DNA from: Aliamphritea ceti
GTDB lineage: Bacteria > Pseudomonadota > Gammaproteobacteria > Pseudomonadales > Balneatricaceae
Assembly: GCF_024347215.1 (NCBI RefSeq)
Contig: NZ_AP025282.1
Span: 1,860,001-1,924,000 of the forward strand
Direction of reading: 5' to 3'
DNA: 64,000 nucleotides
Shown here: piece by piece, positions 53,977 to 62,936 of the stretch
How positions within the stretch are numbered: position 1 is the stretch's first letter
How the letters are laid out: each line of letters begins with the position of its first letter
Notes under the pieces: generated by a model
Database searches by the model: none
Seen by the model: only the letters and a program-made list of their open reading frames with translations
Told to the model about the DNA's origin: nothing
Program-made: the position numbers and the translations under genes

Positions 53977-55413
53977 TTACGCTGCTTGTGCTGACGCATC
54001 GGCAACAGGTGCCTTGCTGTCTTTACGCACTGTCTGCCAAACGTTGTATGCCATCAGCAGCATACCGGTCAGGAAGAAAGCACCGCCAAGTGCACGTACG
54101 AAGTAGCCTGGGTGGCTCGCTTCCAGTGCTTCAACGAAGCTGTATGTCAGGGTGCCGTCTTCGTTAACCGCACGCCACATCAGACCCTGCAGGATACCGT
54201 TAACCCACATCGCACAGATGTACAGAACAGTACCGATAGTTGCCAGCCAGAAGTGGGTGTTGATCAGAGCAACACTGTACATCTGAGCTTTGCCCCACAG
54301 GCGTGGAATCATGTGGTAAGTCGCACCGATAGAAATCATTGCAACCCAGCCAAGTGCACCAGCGTGTACGTGACCAACAGTCCAGTCAGTGTAATGAGAC
54401 AGGGCGTTTACAGTCTTTATTGCCATCATTGGGCCTTCGAAGGTAGACATACCGTAGAAGGACAGTGAAACAACCAGGAAGCGCAGAACCGGATCTGTAC
54501 GCAGCTTATGCCATGCACCGGAAAGGGTCATCATACCGTTGATCATGCCACCCCATGAAGGTGCCAGCAGGATCAGAGACATAACCATCGCAACTGACTG
54601 AGTCCAGTCTGGAAGCGCTGTGTAGTGCAGGTGATGACCACCAGCCCACATGTAAGTCGCAATCAGAGCCCAGAAGTGAACGATAGACAGACGGTAAGAG
54701 TAAATTGGACGTTCAGCCTGCTTAGGAACGAAGTAGTACATCATGCCCAGGAAGCCTGCAGTCAGGAAGAAGCCTACTGCGTTATGGCCATACCACCACT
54801 GAACCATTGCATCTACAGCACCAGGGTAAACCGAGTAAGACTTGAAGCTGAACAGAGAAATAGGCATTGCTGCACTGTTTACAATGTGAAGTACCGCAAC
54901 AGTGATAATGAAGGCCATGTAGAACCAGTTACCCACATAAATGTGAGAGGTCTTACGAATCTTAATTGTGCCCATGAATACGATTGCGTAAGCAACCCAT
55001 ACAATGGTCAGCAGGATATCAAGTGGCCATTCAAGTTCAGCGTATTCTTTGGATGAAGTAATACCCATAGGCAGAGTAATAACAGCGCCTATGATAACTA
55101 ACTGCCAGCCCCAAAATGTAAAAGCGGCGAGTTTGTCTGAAATCAGACGAACCTGGCAGGTACGCTGTACCACGTAGTAAGAGGTAGCGAATAGTGCACT
55201 GCCTCCGAATGCAAAGATAACTGCGTTGGTGTGTAACGGACGCAAGCGACCGAAAGATAACCAGGCGGTATCAAAGTTTAATGCAGGCCATACTAACTGG
55301 GAGGCAATTAAGACGCCCACGGCCATTCCAACAATGCCCCATACCACTGTCATGATGGCGAATTGACGCACCACCTTGTAATTGTAGGTTGGGTGTTCAG
55401 CTGCAGTGCTCAT
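53977..55413 (-). CDS. ccoN: cbb3 oxidase catalytic subunit CcoN
   Basis: A 478-residue haem-copper oxidase subunit with 12 helices. The CuB/haem ligand histidines are visible in QWWYGHNAVGFFLTAGFLG, the pair GGHHLHYTALPDW and VGHVHAGALGW. It is the high-affinity terminal oxidase used at low oxygen. Its leader is unusually long: the only Fnr box seen upstream is 304 bp from the start. Confidence 0.97.
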   Translation of the reverse strand: MSTAAEHPTYNYKVVRQFAIMTVVWGIVGMAVGVLIASQLVWPALNFDTAWLSFGRLRPLHTNAVIFAFGGSALFATSYYVVQRTCQVRLISDKLAAFTFWGWQLVIIGAVITLPMGITSSKEYAELEWPLDILLTIVWVAYAIVFMGTIKIRKTSHIYVGNWFYMAFIITVAVLHIVNSAAMPISLFSFKSYSVYPGAVDAMVQWWYGHNAVGFFLTAGFLGMMYYFVPKQAERPIYSYRLSIVHFWALIATYMWAGGHHLHYTALPDWTQSVAMVMSLILLAPSWGGMINGMMTLSGAWHKLRTDPVLRFLVVSLSFYGMSTFEGPMMAIKTVNALSHYTDWTVGHVHAGALGWVAMISIGATYHMIPRLWGKAQMYSVALINTHFWLATIGTVLYICAMWVNGILQGLMWRAVNEDGTLTYSFVEALEASHPGYFVRALGGAFFLTGMLLMAYNVWQTVRKDSKAPVADASAQAA

Positions 55414-55898
55414 ATCAGGCTCTCATCAACAAGCTATTAATAAGGTTTAGAAAGTAAAATTTCCGGGAGCTATTATCATGAAATAGCCCTAATATTTCAA
55501 TGCGTTTACAGGATTAGTTGCGACACATTGTCACACCCGATATGCCGTATTCTCGACAATTTTACTTCGCGACCACAAAATGTAAATAATCTTATCTATT
55601 TGAATAATAAGAAGTAATTTGGGTTTTTCTTGGTGTTGTTCATGATCGTAATCAGAAGATGTCCTGCACCTGTTGCCTGTTACCGGCGGTGTTTTAAGCG
55701 GCTAACGAGTGATTTCTTGATGCAGATCAACAACGCTATTGGACATTATGTATTAGCCAAAAGTCTACTGATTTCCACTAATTGGTGATTATTTGAACAA
55801 ATGCGCTTTTGTTTGATACGGCTGATTTGTTGTTACTTTCTTGCTACATAGCGTGTCAATTCAGGCTATAATCGCGCCTTTTTGCAGCGGGCAGTCAA
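55414..55898. other. Divergent intergenic region between ccoN and the hydrolase gene
   Basis: 485 bp with no credible gene. It holds the Fnr box at 55717-55730. Long AT-rich parts (55560-55620) could hold promoters for both sides. No other regulatory sequence was recognised. Confidence 0.6.
55717..55730. promoter_or_regulatory. Perfect Fnr/Anr box upstream of ccoN
   Basis: TTGATGCAGATCAA matches TTGAT-N4-ATCAA at all conserved positions. At a -41.5 location it would place a minus-strand start near 55682 (270-nt leader to ccoN) or a plus-strand start near 55765; a TATTAG at 55751 fits the latter and TTAAAA at 55692-55697 the former. Confidence 0.85.
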
Positions 55899-56522
55899 AT
55901 GTTAATTGATGGGAAGCCGGGCCGGGCACGAATTTTGTTTGCTCATGGTGCCGGAGCGCCGATGGACAGCGACTTTATGACGGATGTAGCAAAGCGTCTG
56001 GCGAGCGACAGAATTGAAGTTGTTCGTTTTGAGTTTCCTTATATGCAGAAGCGTCGTGAAGATGGTAAGCGCAGGCCACCTGACAGACAGCCAAAACTGT
56101 TAGAATACTTTCAGCAGCTGATAGAGCAGTATGCTGATGAAAATACTCAACTGTTTCTGGCAGGTAAATCTATGGGAGGGCGTATGGCAACTATGCTTGC
56201 TGACCGACCGGACGTAGCCGGATGTTTTGTTTTTGGTTATCCGTTTTATGCAGCGGGTAAGCAAGATAGGCCGCGGATCGAGCACTTACAGACGACTACT
56301 GCCAATATAAATGTTTTCCAGGGTACCCGTGATCCTATGGGTAAGCAGATCATTGTTAATGACTACAGTCTTGCTGCGGGCATAAAACTTCACTGGCTGG
56401 AAGATGGAGATCATGATTTGAAGCCACGTAAAGCCAGTGGATTGACTCAACAACAACACCTTGAATATGCAGTTGCTCAGTGTCAGCAACTCTGCACTCA
56501 GAAGCTCGCTGAAATCAGTTAG
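55899..56522 (+). CDS. Small alpha/beta hydrolase (Tex30/KANL3-like)
   Basis: A 207-residue alpha/beta-hydrolase. The nucleophile elbow is GKSMGGRM, the early strand is FAHGAGAPMDSDFM, and the acid/His end is VFQGTRDPMG and EDGDHDLKPRK. The substrate is unknown. It precedes rlmM by 7 nt. Confidence 0.85.
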   Translation: MLIDGKPGRARILFAHGAGAPMDSDFMTDVAKRLASDRIEVVRFEFPYMQKRREDGKRRPPDRQPKLLEYFQQLIEQYADENTQLFLAGKSMGGRMATMLADRPDVAGCFVFGYPFYAAGKQDRPRIEHLQTTTANINVFQGTRDPMGKQIIVNDYSLAAGIKLHWLEDGDHDLKPRKASGLTQQQHLEYAVAQCQQLCTQKLAEIS

Positions 56523-56529
56523 GATTTAT

Positions 56530-57582
56530 ATGAATCATTTATTACTTTATTGCCGTCCGGGTTTCGAGAAAGAGTGCGCTGCTGAGATACGCGATATTGC
56601 AGAAGCAGAAGGTATTTACGGTTACTGCAAACTGGAGAATAACAGCGGTTATGTTCTCTATGTAACGCACGAGTCCGATGCAGCGTTACGCCTGATTGAT
56701 GAAGTGGATTTCAGTAAGCTTATCTTCGCCCGTCAGTGGGTGGCTTGTTTGCCTGTTATTGACGGTATTTCCGCTGATGACCGTATTACTCCATTATTGG
56801 ATAAAGTGACTGAGTTACCGCCGTGTCAGTCGGTCATGGTTGAGCCGGCTGATACGACCGATGGGCGTGAAATGCAGCGTTTTTGTAACAGCTTCAGTTC
56901 TGCATTTAGTCAAAAGTTGCGACGTAGTAAATTACTGGCAGATGCGAATACGTACCGGTTACATATTTTTGCGATAACCGGCACCTGTTTTTATCTGGGT
57001 GTTGCGCCGGTGGAAAACTCAGCACCCTGGCCAATGGGGATTATGCGTCTTAAATTCCCAAATGCTGCACCTAGCCGTTCTACGTTGAAGCTGGAAGAAG
57101 CCTGGCACTGGTTTGTACCACCTCATGAATGGCAGCATTACATTAGTGGTGGTCTGAAGGCCGCAGACTTAGGAGCTGCTCCCGGAGGCTGGACCTGGCA
57201 GCTGGTTAAACAGAATATGTTTGTTACAGCGGTAGATAATGGTCCAATGGCTGAATCACTGATGGAAAGTGGTCAGGTAACTCATAAGCCTGAGGATGCA
57301 TTTACGTTTGAACCGAGCAAAAATCTCGATTGGATGGTTTGTGATATTGTTGATAAGCCTGCCCGTGTGACGGATCTGATGATTCGCTGGCTGGTGAATG
57401 GTTGGTGCCGTGAAACTGTATTTAATCTTAAACTGCCAATGAAGCAGCGTTATACAGAAGTTCAGACGTGTCTGAAGATGGTAGAAGCCGCGCTTGAAGA
57501 GGCGGGGCTTAAGTATCGTATGGCGGCAAAACACCTGTACCATGATCGGGAAGAAATTACCTGTCATATCAGGATTCTTTAA
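56530..57582 (+). CDS. rlmM: 23S rRNA 2'-O-ribose methyltransferase RlmM
   Basis: Methylates C2498 of 23S rRNA. The 350-residue protein has an N-terminal THUMP-like domain and a SAM site DLGAAPGGWTWQL. The catalytic residues of the RrmJ type lie in DWMVCDIVDKP and FNLKLPMKQRY. ATG 56530 gives the conserved MNHLLLYCRPGFEKE start; the longer frame from 56461 is rejected. Confidence 0.95.
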   Translation: MNHLLLYCRPGFEKECAAEIRDIAEAEGIYGYCKLENNSGYVLYVTHESDAALRLIDEVDFSKLIFARQWVACLPVIDGISADDRITPLLDKVTELPPCQSVMVEPADTTDGREMQRFCNSFSSAFSQKLRRSKLLADANTYRLHIFAITGTCFYLGVAPVENSAPWPMGIMRLKFPNAAPSRSTLKLEEAWHWFVPPHEWQHYISGGLKAADLGAAPGGWTWQLVKQNMFVTAVDNGPMAESLMESGQVTHKPEDAFTFEPSKNLDWMVCDIVDKPARVTDLMIRWLVNGWCRETVFNLKLPMKQRYTEVQTCLKMVEAALEEAGLKYRMAAKHLYHDREEITCHIRIL

Positions 57583-57606
57583 TTCTTCCCGGGAAGGCTG
57601 GCTGTT

Positions 57607-57888
57607 TTACTGTTCCATAACGGTAATTTTTTCTTCCCGCTGTAGCATTGGGGAAATTGTTGCCATCATGGACTGGCGTTCTGAAGAAGAATACCAGCGT
57701 TGCCAGTCCTGAACTGAACGGTAGTTTGCCAGGACGATGCGGTGATTGTGGTCAAATGCATCACGCAGAGATTCGCCAGATATAAAGCCGTGAGCTTGCA
57801 TGGCTTGTGCCAGAGTGCTGCGGGCTGCTAGTTCATAATGTTGTTCTAGGTCATCGGCAATGTGACGTTCGATGATAACGCGGATCAT
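57607..57888 (-). CDS. ABM-domain protein (antibiotic biosynthesis monooxygenase-like)
   Basis: A 93-residue ferredoxin-like-fold protein: MIRVIIERHI, a helix rich in Ala, ISGESLRDAFDHNHRIVLANYRSVQDWQRWY. Such proteins are small dimeric oxygenases or unknown binding proteins. It converges on rlmM. Confidence 0.75.
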   Translation of the reverse strand: MIRVIIERHIADDLEQHYELAARSTLAQAMQAHGFISGESLRDAFDHNHRIVLANYRSVQDWQRWYSSSERQSMMATISPMLQREEKITVMEQ

Positions 57889-58005
57889 GTTAGGCTCCTT
57901 ATTTATTGTCCTGATTATAAGCGTAACATTTTCCGTGGCATGTATGGGTTTTGCTGGGGCAAATTATTTGCGACAATAGCGGCCTGTTAATATGAGGTTG
58001 TACAT

Positions 58006-58248
58006 ATGATGGTTGAAGTAAAAGCAGATCACATCATGGACGCCTGCGGTTTATACTGCCCGGAGCCTGTGATGCTGTTGCACAACAAAGTGCGTGAAAT
58101 GACGTCTGGTCAGGTATTACAGGTACTGGCAACAGATCCTTCGACGCAGCGGGATATTCCGAAGTTCTGTACCTTTTTAGGTCATGAGCTTATTGCGCAG
58201 GATGCGGATGAAGAAAGATTTTTTTATTATATTCGCAAAGGCGAGTAA
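58006..58248 (+). CDS. tusA: Sulfurtransferase TusA
   Basis: An 80-residue sulfur carrier for tRNA 2-thiolation. The motif around the catalytic Cys is CGLYCPEPVMLLHNKVREM (in two short parts), and the C-terminal half is typical (ATDPSTQRDIPKFC). The start is ATG 58006; 58009 is the alternative. Confidence 0.93.
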   Translation: MMVEVKADHIMDACGLYCPEPVMLLHNKVREMTSGQVLQVLATDPSTQRDIPKFCTFLGHELIAQDADEERFFYYIRKGE

Positions 58249-58364
58249 CGAATTTATTTAGAATTTTCCTGTATAGACGCAGTGATGTTAGAAATATCGG
58301 CGTCTGTATAGCAATACCCAGTTTTTTGTCCGGCAACGACCGGTAAGTAACGAGAGAACTCATT

Positions 58365-58808
58365 GTGACAGCTACTGATACAGCAGCAACATCTGCAGCA
58401 CCGTCAAAGTCTAAAAACAAAAACCGTGCCGCTAACCAGGCCGCTCTGCAATTAATTTGCGAGTTGTACCCACAGGTTTTTAACCGTAAAAATGTTCGGC
58501 CATTAAAAATTGGTATTCAGGAAGACCTGATTGCTGATGAGAAGTTGGCTAAAAATAAGATTAAGCGTGCGCTGGCGTCTTACGTACGTTCACCGCATTA
58601 CTTCCGTAGCTTACAGGAAGGTGCAGACCGTATCGGTCTGACCGGTGAGTCTGACGGTGCTGTTACTGCTTCCGAAGCAGAGCATGCTAAAGGTCAGCTG
58701 AAAGAGGCGAATAAGCGTCGTCAGCAGACTCAGCAAGTTCAGCGTGCCCAGGCGCGTGAAGACCGAATCAGTACTAAGCTGGACCAATTGGTGACTAAGC
58801 ACCGTTAA
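58365..58808 (+). CDS. ProQ/FinO-family RNA-binding protein
   Basis: A 147-residue protein with a FinO/ProQ domain in residues about 20-100 (LICELYPQVFNRKNVRPLKIGIQEDL, then LASYVRSPHYFRSLQEGADRIGL, in parts). It is basic and has a Gln/Arg-rich C-terminal tail. The family binds structured RNAs and acts as an RNA chaperone. It lacks the Tudor-like C-terminal domain of E. coli ProQ. The start is GTG 58365. Confidence 0.88.
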   Translation: MTATDTAATSAAPSKSKNKNRAANQAALQLICELYPQVFNRKNVRPLKIGIQEDLIADEKLAKNKIKRALASYVRSPHYFRSLQEGADRIGLTGESDGAVTASEAEHAKGQLKEANKRRQQTQQVQRAQAREDRISTKLDQLVTKHR

Positions 58809-58821
58809 GGGTTTAGGTATC

Positions 58822-58855
58822 AAAAAAACGCCGCTTATTTGCGGCGTTTTTTTTT
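58822..58855 (+). terminator. Terminator after the ProQ-like gene
   Basis: AAAAAAACGCCGC/GCGGCGTTTTTTTT stem; strong in both directions. Confidence 0.9.
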
Positions 58856-58876
58856 GCTCAATAAATATCTAAAGAT

Positions 58877-60826
58877 TTAATCCAGAACAACCGGACGTCC
58901 GTGCACCCAGCCCTGGCTGCCATTGATTTCCAGTTCGGTTAGTACACTGAGCTGCTCATTACGTTCAACGTGTTCTGCATACGCCTGAATCTCCAGGCTG
59001 TGAGCAACGGTTGATAAACTACGCACAAAGAAGCGGTCTTCCGCGTTGCTGTCGATTTCACGGATTAGCGAGCCATCAATCTTAATATAGTCAGGATGCA
59101 GGCTATACAGGTACGCAAAACCAGCTGGGTGAACGCCGAAGTTATCAACACCGAAGCCGATACGGGAATCTTTTAGCTGCTGGCGGAAGCGAACAACTCT
59201 TTCCATATTGTTTAGCACCGAAGACTCATTGATCTCGATTTGTAACTGATGGGGTGTGTTCAGGTCACGTACGGTGTCCGCAAACCAGCTATAAAAACTG
59301 TCTTCCCGCAATGAGTCGTTGCTCAGATTGATGCAGAAAGTGTTCTGATCGCCTTGCTGTAAGCGTTCAATCGCTTTTTTAATAACGGTTTTATCAAGCT
59401 CTGTCATCAGATCAAGTTGTTTAATAACGCTGATAAATTCACCAGCCATGCAGGGTTCGTTATCCTGGTTGAGGATACGCGCGAATAATTCCTGTTGGAG
59501 GTGTTTATTAGCGCTGCCTACTTCATAGACGGGCTGGCTTTGTAGGAATATGTCACCGCGGCTAACTTTGTCAGAGACGTGCTTGTGCCAGTTGTTTTGC
59601 TGCTGTTGTTCCTGTTCTTCAGCGATGACGCAATTCACGTGGTTGTTATCAGCAATGGCCTGTTCGCTGGCTATGCGGGCATTAGCAACCAGTTGGCTGG
59701 CATTACTGTCTTCACGGAAAGGTGTTGTGCCGATAAATATAGGTGCCTGGACGTCTTTTGCATCATGGTGTAACTGACGGTAATAGTCATGCAAGCTGCT
59801 GATAAGTGCATTCAGTTCGCGTTGCAAGTGATCTGGGTTAGTCAGGTCTGCAAGTAATACAAAGTCAGAGCCGGTGAGTCGTCCGATAACGGATTGCTCG
59901 CAGCAAGCGGCTACTTTTTCCATTTGATCAGCGGTTGCTTTAATGAAGTTGTTGGATTTCTCAACCCCTAAGTGCTGGTTCAGGCCCTGCAAATCAGCAA
60001 TATGCAGATAGATCATAGTGCCGTTACCAAAGTCTTTCCGGTAATCAATCCGTTCGACTAGCTGAGACTGGGTAGAGCGGTAGTTTGCCAGTCCGGTCAG
60101 TTCGTCCTGATAAGCTGTGCGACGGATTTCTTCGATCTGTTTAGCCTGAGCATCGAACATGGCTCTAACCCGTTGCACCATCATGTTCATGGCAATTACA
60201 ACCCGGCGTAATTCACGGCTTTTGGGGATATTTCCTTGTTCGACATAGCGGCGTTCAGACAGTGCAACAGCCTGGTCTTCAACACCTTTGAGTGGGTTTA
60301 GAATGTAACGCAGCAGAAAATGAATAAAAACAATGCTGACCAGAGATAGTACAACAAACCACAGAAAAGTCTGTTTAGTACCGCGCCAAAGCTGCTCATA
60401 GGCATAGCCGGCACGGCTCTGTACGAAGATAGAGCCCGCTTTGTTCCAGGCAGAGGTTACTTCACGTGTCATTTCAGGTGGGTCGATTTTGACAATGTCA
60501 ACGAACCACTGTGGTACCTGCTCACTGATTTGTGGTGGTGTGCTTTTCGCAAAGAGTTCTTCACCCTGATTATTAACGACCTTTATTTGCTGATAGAAAC
60601 CGCTATCAAAAATAGCGTTCACTGTGGTTTCAATAGTTGCCTCGTCATTCTGCAGCATATATGGCGCAAGGTAGAGGCCAAGGTGAGTAGCGGTGTCCTG
60701 ACCATGGGATTCCAGCTGATTAAGCAACATTGCTTTTGAGCTGTCCGACATCAGATACACAGATCCGGAGACCAGGCCTAGCAATACGGCTAAAACTGCA
60801 GCCATTAATTGATTTACGATAGACAT
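58877..60826 (-). CDS. lapD: LapD-type c-di-GMP receptor with degenerate GGDEF and EAL domains
   Basis: A 649-residue inner-membrane receptor that binds c-di-GMP and controls the protease LapG. Order: helix (5-27), periplasmic LapD/MoxY-type domain (28-150), helix (152-172), HAMP, degenerate GGDEF (RLTGSDFVLL in place of GGDEF) and degenerate EAL (QQELFARI in place of EAL). Loss of both motifs means binding without turnover. It is 24 bp after lapG on the same strand. Confidence 0.9.
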   Translation of the reverse strand: MSIVNQLMAAVLAVLLGLVSGSVYLMSDSSKAMLLNQLESHGQDTATHLGLYLAPYMLQNDEATIETTVNAIFDSGFYQQIKVVNNQGEELFAKSTPPQISEQVPQWFVDIVKIDPPEMTREVTSAWNKAGSIFVQSRAGYAYEQLWRGTKQTFLWFVVLSLVSIVFIHFLLRYILNPLKGVEDQAVALSERRYVEQGNIPKSRELRRVVIAMNMMVQRVRAMFDAQAKQIEEIRRTAYQDELTGLANYRSTQSQLVERIDYRKDFGNGTMIYLHIADLQGLNQHLGVEKSNNFIKATADQMEKVAACCEQSVIGRLTGSDFVLLADLTNPDHLQRELNALISSLHDYYRQLHHDAKDVQAPIFIGTTPFREDSNASQLVANARIASEQAIADNNHVNCVIAEEQEQQQQNNWHKHVSDKVSRGDIFLQSQPVYEVGSANKHLQQELFARILNQDNEPCMAGEFISVIKQLDLMTELDKTVIKKAIERLQQGDQNTFCINLSNDSLREDSFYSWFADTVRDLNTPHQLQIEINESSVLNNMERVVRFRQQLKDSRIGFGVDNFGVHPAGFAYLYSLHPDYIKIDGSLIREIDSNAEDRFFVRSLSTVAHSLEIQAYAEHVERNEQLSVLTELEINGSQGWVHGRPVVLD

Positions 60827-60850
60827 GACTTTTCCTTTATCTATATCCGC

Positions 60851-61573
60851 TTATTGTACGTTAATGTCTTTATCCAGATTCTGAATTCTGGATTTCAGTT
60901 TTACCCAGGGTTTCAGCTGATCTGATGTTCCAACCAGTGTGCTGCGACGACCTTTTTTAGTTAGCCATAAATTATCAGCATTGAAGCTGTATACGTGTAA
61001 TAAATCTGGTCGACGGTTAGCGGGTTTTATCCGTGAAATCAGATTATCAAGAATCAGAGGGGTTGATGAAGGTTTTTCGTAGTAGGTTAATACCATGTGG
61101 GCCTGGTTCAGTTCCAGTGCCTTTACATACGCAAGACTGAGTTTTTCAACCGGCACGCCTACCTGACGCAAGGTGTAATATTTAGCGATGGTAAAGTCTT
61201 CGCAATCGCCGCCGTTAGAGATCAGAAATTCAACCGGGGTAGCCCAGTAGTCTTTTTTACCCCAGTGCTTAATGTCGCTGATGAAGCGCACCTGGTTAAA
61301 AAACTTGTTGATTTTTCTCAGCTTAATATCTTCGGGATCGGTGCCGACTTCATCGATCAGTCTTTGCCAGGCTAGCAGGCGTTTTTTGGCTTGCTGGCCA
61401 TATTGTCGGCCAAGCTTTTCAATTTGCGCCTGGCTCATACGCACATCCATTTCTACAGCAGCCATAGAGGTTAGGGCCAATGTAAGGGTTAGCAGCAAAG
61501 CATAGACGGCAACGATCGGGCTGGTCATTCTGCCTGACTGTGATTTGCCTGCTGTAACTGGTCGTGCGGTCAT
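60851..61573 (-). CDS. lapG: LapG-type periplasmic cysteine protease
   Basis: A 240-residue transglutaminase-like cysteine protease with an N-terminal helix (about 18-38). The catalytic triad is visible: Cys in GGDCEDFTIAKYYTL, His in QAHMVLTYY and Asp in PLILDNL. LapG cleaves a cell-surface adhesin when LapD is unbound. The adhesin (LapA/LapF type) is not in the window. Confidence 0.9.
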   Translation of the reverse strand: MTARPVTAGKSQSGRMTSPIVAVYALLLTLTLALTSMAAVEMDVRMSQAQIEKLGRQYGQQAKKRLLAWQRLIDEVGTDPEDIKLRKINKFFNQVRFISDIKHWGKKDYWATPVEFLISNGGDCEDFTIAKYYTLRQVGVPVEKLSLAYVKALELNQAHMVLTYYEKPSSTPLILDNLISRIKPANRRPDLLHVYSFNADNLWLTKKGRRSTLVGTSDQLKPWVKLKSRIQNLDKDINVQ

Positions 61574-61796
61574 CCCTGCTCCTGACGATTCCCGGTTTTT
61601 ACCGAAAGGCGGTGCGGATTATTACAAGTCGTATAAAGAATTACTGATTTTAGAGGAATCGTTCCTGCTTATCATCAGATGGGAAGGTTAAGCTGTCCAT
61701 AATGGGTAATAGTATTTTAACTATCTGTTTTTTATGGAAGTTATGCTTGCAGGTTTTTGCGCAGATTTAATGCAAACTGGTTGGCTTTTCGGGTTC

Positions 61797-62936
61797 TTAA
61801 AGAGGATTGCCGTCGGGCATCATGTTGCATTGGCGAAGGATTTTCTGCCAGGCTGACGTGTGTCGCTGCAATGCCTGAAGGTATTGCTGCCACTGACCAT
61901 CAGGATACTGGCGATCAAGATAATGCTTTTCGTATTGCTGCATAGCTTCAGGTAGCGTGCTTTGGAGCGGCTGTAAAATTGCTTCGTGAGCGGCTAGCCA
62001 TACATCGCCTTGTTGGTGAACTTTTGCTACATAGGGCTGCAAGCGCCCAGCATAAAACTTACTGAATACATTCATCAGAATGTCAGCCTTTTGATTACGG
62101 TGTCCGCTGTAACAGAAGGGCTTAATTTTCAGGCGTTTCTCAATTATGTCGGCACCTTTGTTAAGGGTTGTTGTAGTTAATAGCAGAGAGCGTTGCCAGC
62201 GGCTGCCAAACCTATTGCTGTAAAGCGTAAGGTAGTCGTCTTCAATATCGTTGATGAATTCAGGTAGAGGCCAGTTTTTTGGCTGTTCCGCCAGTAGTGT
62301 CAGTTGTTTGAAATGTTGCAGGCTAAGTTTGACGCTGGCAAAGCGGGCTGTTTCCTGTTGTCTTTCTCTAGGGTCATCAGAAGGTAAGCTAAGAGGTGGT
62401 TCTGAAGCGGAGAAATTCGCCTCCATTTCGTCGGAATTATATAGGCTGTTCCATAATACGATTGGCAGGTTCGCCTGTTTAGTGCGCCATATAGTGTCAA
62501 TTTGTTCGCGTACTTCCGGTTCTATATTTGCAGTTTTCATTTGGGCAACGCATTGTCGCATCAATACTAAGAATTTAAGTTCGTAGATCAGCTTTTGGGA
62601 GGGTTGCATGACTCGTCCGAGCGAACTGTTACGTTGTGCAATAAGTGGCAGCAGGTCGCAATGGCGTAGCTCCAATACTTCAATCAGTCCCTGACGAACG
62701 GGTGTTTCTTCAATTAAGCGTAAGCGGCGGCGGGGCAGAGCGGTAGGATGAATATTGCTGAGGTCGAGAGTAACGTCCTGTTCGAGCACATTGTTGAGGC
62801 GGCTTATGTAGTCTTCCAGCATGGCTTCAGGTGTGTCTGGCTGGCAGCCGGATACAAGCAGGCATACGCACAGGCTACAGAGCACCTGTAGCCTGTGTTT
62901 AAAAGCAATCACTGAGCTAAACGGAACAGACGCCAT
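61797..62936 (-). CDS. DUF3080 lipoprotein
   Basis: A 379-residue lipoprotein with a lipobox LLVSGC (Cys about residue 31) and a long helical domain of the DUF3080 type (EDYISRLNNVLEQDV, LRLIEETPVRQGLIE, CYSGHRNQKADILMN). Function unknown. It starts inside the end of the MATE gene (28-nt overlap), so it is translated in that transcript. Confidence 0.8.
   Translation of the reverse strand: MASVPFSSVIAFKHRLQVLCSLCVCLLVSGCQPDTPEAMLEDYISRLNNVLEQDVTLDLSNIHPTALPRRRLRLIEETPVRQGLIEVLELRHCDLLPLIAQRNSSLGRVMQPSQKLIYELKFLVLMRQCVAQMKTANIEPEVREQIDTIWRTKQANLPIVLWNSLYNSDEMEANFSASEPPLSLPSDDPRERQQETARFASVKLSLQHFKQLTLLAEQPKNWPLPEFINDIEDDYLTLYSNRFGSRWQRSLLLTTTTLNKGADIIEKRLKIKPFCYSGHRNQKADILMNVFSKFYAGRLQPYVAKVHQQGDVWLAAHEAILQPLQSTLPEAMQQYEKHYLDRQYPDGQWQQYLQALQRHTSAWQKILRQCNMMPDGNPL

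Noticed and set aside
55414..55898. A riboswitch in the long ccoN leader
   Set aside because: No known riboswitch core was recognised; the leader length itself is only inferred from the Fnr box.
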